From assembly GCA_036732565.1 (NCBI GenBank), contig DAINCF010000379.1:1-7064 (forward strand): DNA of 7,064 nt, in the 5' to 3' direction. The stretch is from JAIVJN01 sp036732565. GTDB taxonomy: Bacteria > Acidobacteriota > Vicinamibacteria > Vicinamibacterales > UBA2999. A program made the position numbers and the translations under genes. Every line of letters begins with the position of its first letter. Position 1 is the first letter of the stretch. The notes under the pieces were generated by a model. The model was not told the origin of the DNA. It saw only the letters and a program-made list of their open reading frames with translations, and did no database searches. Shown here one piece after another: positions 4,684 to 7,064 of this stretch.

Positions 4684-6841
4684 TGTGGCCGTCCAGCTGG
4701 GCGCGATAGAAGTAGACGTCGCGGAGATTGCCCGTCGCGTATCGCGTGGCCTGGTTGTTGAAGTGCGGAGATTTCGGATCGCCGCTCTGGCCGCCGGCGG
4801 TGACCGCCTTGGCGCGCACGCGAGCGCCGAACTCCACCGCGGCCACGAAGCTGTTGCCGCTCGTGCCATAGATCTTCTTCGACCCGTTGAACGATCGCGC
4901 GCCGAACGATGCCAGCGATCCCCAGCGCGCCGTCGTGAAGGCGACCGGGATGCTCGGCCCGTTGTCGTCGAACGGCTGGACGATGTCGCCGGTGAGTCGC
5001 TGGAAGCGGTTGATCTCGCCCCACGGCGTCTTCCAGCTCCCAAAATCGGCCTCGAGCTTGTCCGAAATCGCCCCGAGGGCGCCCAATCGATCCTGCGGGG
5101 ACGCCTGAGTTCTCATGTACTCGTACACGGTGACTCCGGCCTTGCGCGCCGGAGCCGTCGAGCGCTGCCAGAGCTCTTCACCCCAGAAGACGGCCAGCGA
5201 CGTCGGCACCGAATCCGCGGCCCAGCGCAGATCCCACTTCCGGAGCAACGCGATTTGCTGTGCCACCTTCGCCTTCATCGGGTTCGACGAGGGCGTCTGA
5301 TCGTACGCCTTGAACAAGGTGGGCAGCAGCACGGCAAACTCTGTCAGGTAGCTGTCGAACGCGGCATCGCGCAACGAGTCCAGGGTGAAGCCCTTCTTCT
5401 TGTCGAGCACGCGGATCGCATGAATGCCGCGCGGGTTCTCGCTTCCGGCGTCCACGTACGGCGCGTAGGCCTTCTGCTTCGGGCTATGCGGGCCGGCGGC
5501 TGAGTACGGCCAGTTGTTGGTGTTCTGAATCCAACCGTTCGGCGGGTTCAGCACGTTCGGGCTCTCGTCGACGGTCAGGACCGCTCCCCACTCGGTGGCC
5601 GGGTCGCTGCCATCCACCGGCAGGCTCCAATCGAAGCGCGTGTCGCGCTTGGGGATGAAGTTGGCGTGGAAGTAGGCGATGTTGCCCTCGGCATCCGCGA
5701 ACACCGTGTTGTTCGACGAGTTCGTGTGGAGGTTCATGATCTCCTTGAACTCGGCGTGGTTCTTCGCTTTGGTCCGCGAATACGATTGCGTCAACGCTTT
5801 CAGCGGCTCCTGCATCAGCCTCACGCTGATCCACGCGCCGTCGGACTCGCGTACGACGGGTCCGTGATGCGTCCGATACACGGTGAAGTTGCGCTCCGCC
5901 TTGCCGTTGGCCGTCTTGTACGGAATCGTGATCACCGAGCTCGTGACCGGCCGCTCTTCCGCGCCGTACTTGTAGAAGACCTTGTCGCCTTTCTTGACGA
6001 TGGTCTCGAAGTACTCGTCGATGTTGTCGACGCTGCTCGACGTGTGCATCCAGCCGGCGCGCTCGTTGAAGCCCTGGTAGATGAAAAACTGCCCCCAGGT
6101 CATCGCCCCGTAGGCGTTGAGCCCTTCCTCGCTCACCATCTGCGCCTCGGCGCGGAAGAAGAACGAGGTATGCGGATTGATCCACAGCAGCGCCTTCCCC
6201 GACGCGCTGTTGGCCGGCGCAATCGCGAAGCCGTTCGACCCCGTCGGCTCAGCCGGCTCGTCCTCGTCGTTCGAGGTGGTCAGGAACGACTTGGCGTAGA
6301 ACGCCTCGAGCTGCGCCAGGTTGACGCGCTCGATGTCGCCGCCGATGCTGCCCTCGCTGAACGTCAGCGGCATCCACGGCTCGAAGCGCGTGATCACGCG
6401 CGGCTTGGTGTCGGGATGCATGTGCAGGTAGTAGTTCAGGCCGTCCGCGTACGCGTTCATCAGCGCTTTCAGCGAGTCCGGCGCGCTGTCGTACTTGGCC
6501 TTCATGTCGGCGGGATCGATGAAGAGCCTCATCCGGAGATCGCGAAAGATCTCGCCTTCGCCTTCCGCTTCGGCGAGACGTCCCATCGCGTTCAGGTAGT
6601 TGGTCTCGACGCGATTGAAGTCGTCTTCGGCCTGCGCGTACATCACGCCGAAGACGGCGTCGGCATCGGTCTTTCCGTAGACGTGCGGGATGCCCCAGTC
6701 GTCACGAATGATGGTGACGTTCTGCGCCCGTGCCCGCCAGGCCGCGACCTCCAGTGCTTCGGCCTGCGCGGTCGTGCCGGACGTCTGCGGCGAGCTACAC
6801 GAGAGGCACACGGCGGCGAGAAGAAAAATCAGCTTCTTCAT
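4655..6841 (-). CDS. Penicillin-acylase-family N-terminal nucleophile hydrolase (exported)
   Basis: This 728-residue enzyme precursor belongs to the penicillin G acylase / acyl-homoserine-lactone acylase superfamily (MEROPS S45), which hydrolyses amides after self-cleavage into alpha and beta chains. It starts with an export signal (MKKLIFLLAAVCLSC). C15 may be lipidated, although the lipobox is atypical because C12 occupies the -3 site. The alpha chain opens with the conserved RDDWGIPHVYG (46-56). An acidic linker (191-201) precedes the predicted cleavage at G201-S202. Counting S202 as beta-1, H224 is beta-23, V271 is beta-70 and N442 (in NTNNWP) is beta-241, matching nucleophile, support and oxyanion positions known from PvdQ and penicillin G acylase. 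The C-terminal GGQSGDPKSPHF motif is also family-typical. The substrate is unknown; long-chain acyl amides are one possibility. The gene has no clear Shine-Dalgarno site and stands alone on its strand. Confidence 0.93.
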   Translation of the reverse strand: MKKLIFLLAAVCLSCSSPQTSGTTAQAEALEVAAWRARAQNVTIIRDDWGIPHVYGKTDADAVFGVMYAQAEDDFNRVETNYLNAMGRLAEAEGEGEIFRDLRMRLFIDPADMKAKYDSAPDSLKALMNAYADGLNYYLHMHPDTKPRVITRFEPWMPLTFSEGSIGGDIERVNLAQLEAFYAKSFLTTSNDEDEPAEPTGSNGFAIAPANSASGKALLWINPHTSFFFRAEAQMVSEEGLNAYGAMTWGQFFIYQGFNERAGWMHTSSSVDNIDEYFETIVKKGDKVFYKYGAEERPVTSSVITIPYKTANGKAERNFTVYRTHHGPVVRESDGAWISVRLMQEPLKALTQSYSRTKAKNHAEFKEIMNLHTNSSNNTVFADAEGNIAYFHANFIPKRDTRFDWSLPVDGSDPATEWGAVLTVDESPNVLNPPNGWIQNTNNWPYSAAGPHSPKQKAYAPYVDAGSENPRGIHAIRVLDKKKGFTLDSLRDAAFDSYLTEFAVLLPTLFKAYDQTPSSNPMKAKVAQQIALLRKWDLRWAADSVPTSLAVFWGEELWQRSTAPARKAGVTVYEYMRTQASPQDRLGALGAISDKLEADFGSWKTPWGEINRFQRLTGDIVQPFDDNGPSIPVAFTTARWGSLASFGARSFNGSKKIYGTSGNSFVAAVEFGARVRAKAVTAGGQSGDPKSPHFNNQATRYATGNLRDVYFYRAQLDGHITRQYHPGE

Positions 6842-6866
6842 GGCGGGTGGGATTGTGCCACAAACA

Positions 6867-6990
6867 CAGGCCTGGAGGCTCGGAGGGCTTGGGGCGTGGG
6901 GCTTGGGGCGTGGGGCTGGAGGGCTTGGGACTGGAGGCTTGGGGCGCGAGGCTCGGGCTCGCGGGCTCGGGGCCTGTGGCTTGGGGCTCG
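6867..6990. repeat. G-rich degenerate quasi-repeat with G-quadruplex motif
   Basis: The plus strand is built from variations on GGCTTGGGGCGTGG. The cleanest part (6891-6915) has four runs of four G separated by three-base loops (CGT, CTT, CGT), a 7-bp period and a textbook intramolecular quadruplex pattern. Further GGG runs surround it. The tract fills the 166-bp gap between the divergent acylase gene and the partial gene at 7008, so it may lie within or next to both promoters. It holds no credible gene of its own. Confidence 0.75.
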
Positions 6991-6995
6991 TACGC

Positions 6996-7001
6996 TACAG
7001 T
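6996..7001 (+). promoter_or_regulatory. Possible -10 box for the partial gene at 7008
   Basis: TACAGT (5 of 6 to TATAAT if one mismatch class is relaxed, 4 of 6 strictly) ends six bases before the GTG at 7008, and the bases between are all C. No Shine-Dalgarno sequence fits, so a leaderless start is possible. No clear -35 box is seen. Weak evidence. Confidence 0.2.
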
Positions 7002-7007
7002 CCCCCC

Positions 7008-7064
7008 GTGCGTCTCGCGCTGATCCCCGTCCTTGCGTTGGTTGCGGCGGCGGCGCAGCAGGCG
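7008..7064 (+). CDS. N-terminal fragment of a probable secreted protein
   Basis: From the GTG at 7008 the frame stays open to the window end and encodes 19 residues: MRLALIPVLALVAAAAQQA, counting GTG as Met. The pattern of a basic residue, a hydrophobic run and small alanines is that of an export signal peptide, with a plausible signal-peptidase site near AAA-QQ. The rest is cut off by the window edge, so no function can be given. It is divergent from the acylase gene across the G-rich tract. The call rests only on the signal-peptide pattern and could be wrong. Confidence 0.5.
   Translation, partial: MRLALIPVLALVAAAAQQA

Noticed and set aside
4240..5043. Minus-strand frames across the MarR gene and the acylase 3' end
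   Set aside because: The translation is serine/arginine-rich and spans two well-supported genes in another frame.
4667..5503. Plus-strand 278-codon frame opposite the acylase gene
   Set aside because: It is composition-driven, lacks any recognisable motif and opposes a complete acylase with intact catalytic residues.
6730..7023. Plus-strand 97-codon frame over the acylase start and the G-rich tract
   Set aside because: Half is antisense to the acylase signal-peptide region and half is a translation of the low-complexity repeat.

Overview
This is a GC-rich bacterial chromosome segment, most likely from an Acidobacteriota genome, possibly a Vicinamibacteria-like lineage. The assignment rests on three things. 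There is a duplicated 'orphan' permease of the ADOP type (acidobacterial duplicated orphan permease). Short hairpin repeats fill the intergenic spaces. A G-rich low-complexity tract lies beside an acylase gene. No marker gene is present, so the taxonomy is inference.

Layout, left to right. Positions 1-203 hold hairpin repeats: two copies of a double hairpin 102 bp apart, then a half-copy of a second repeat family. Positions 228-3046 (minus strand) are a two-gene unit. A 117-residue four-helix membrane protein of unknown function comes first and is coupled by a TAATG overlap to an 821-residue MacB/FtsX-type permease with no ATPase gene in view. Positions 3047-3372 are a 326-bp divergent spacer. 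It holds a 25-bp-period array of three hairpins, an AT-richer patch with a candidate promoter and a palindrome, a repeat unit split by 110 bp, and two long-stem palindromes.

Positions 3373-4683 (plus strand) hold an NmrA/atypical-SDR NAD(P)-binding protein followed 30 bp later by a MarR-family repressor. This looks like a small redox or ligand-responsive unit in which the repressor may control its own transcript. Positions 4655-6841 (minus strand) encode an exported penicillin-acylase-family N-terminal-nucleophile hydrolase. Its 3' end overlaps the MarR 3' end by 29 bp in convergent orientation. Positions 6842-7007 hold G-rich quasi-repeats with quadruplex potential. From 7008 the first 19 codons of a probably secreted protein run off the window.

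The genes are ordinary members of known families, and no complete novel multi-gene system is evident. The less explained content is in the non-coding DNA, chiefly the hairpin repeat families in the spacer at 3047-3372 and around the permease module.
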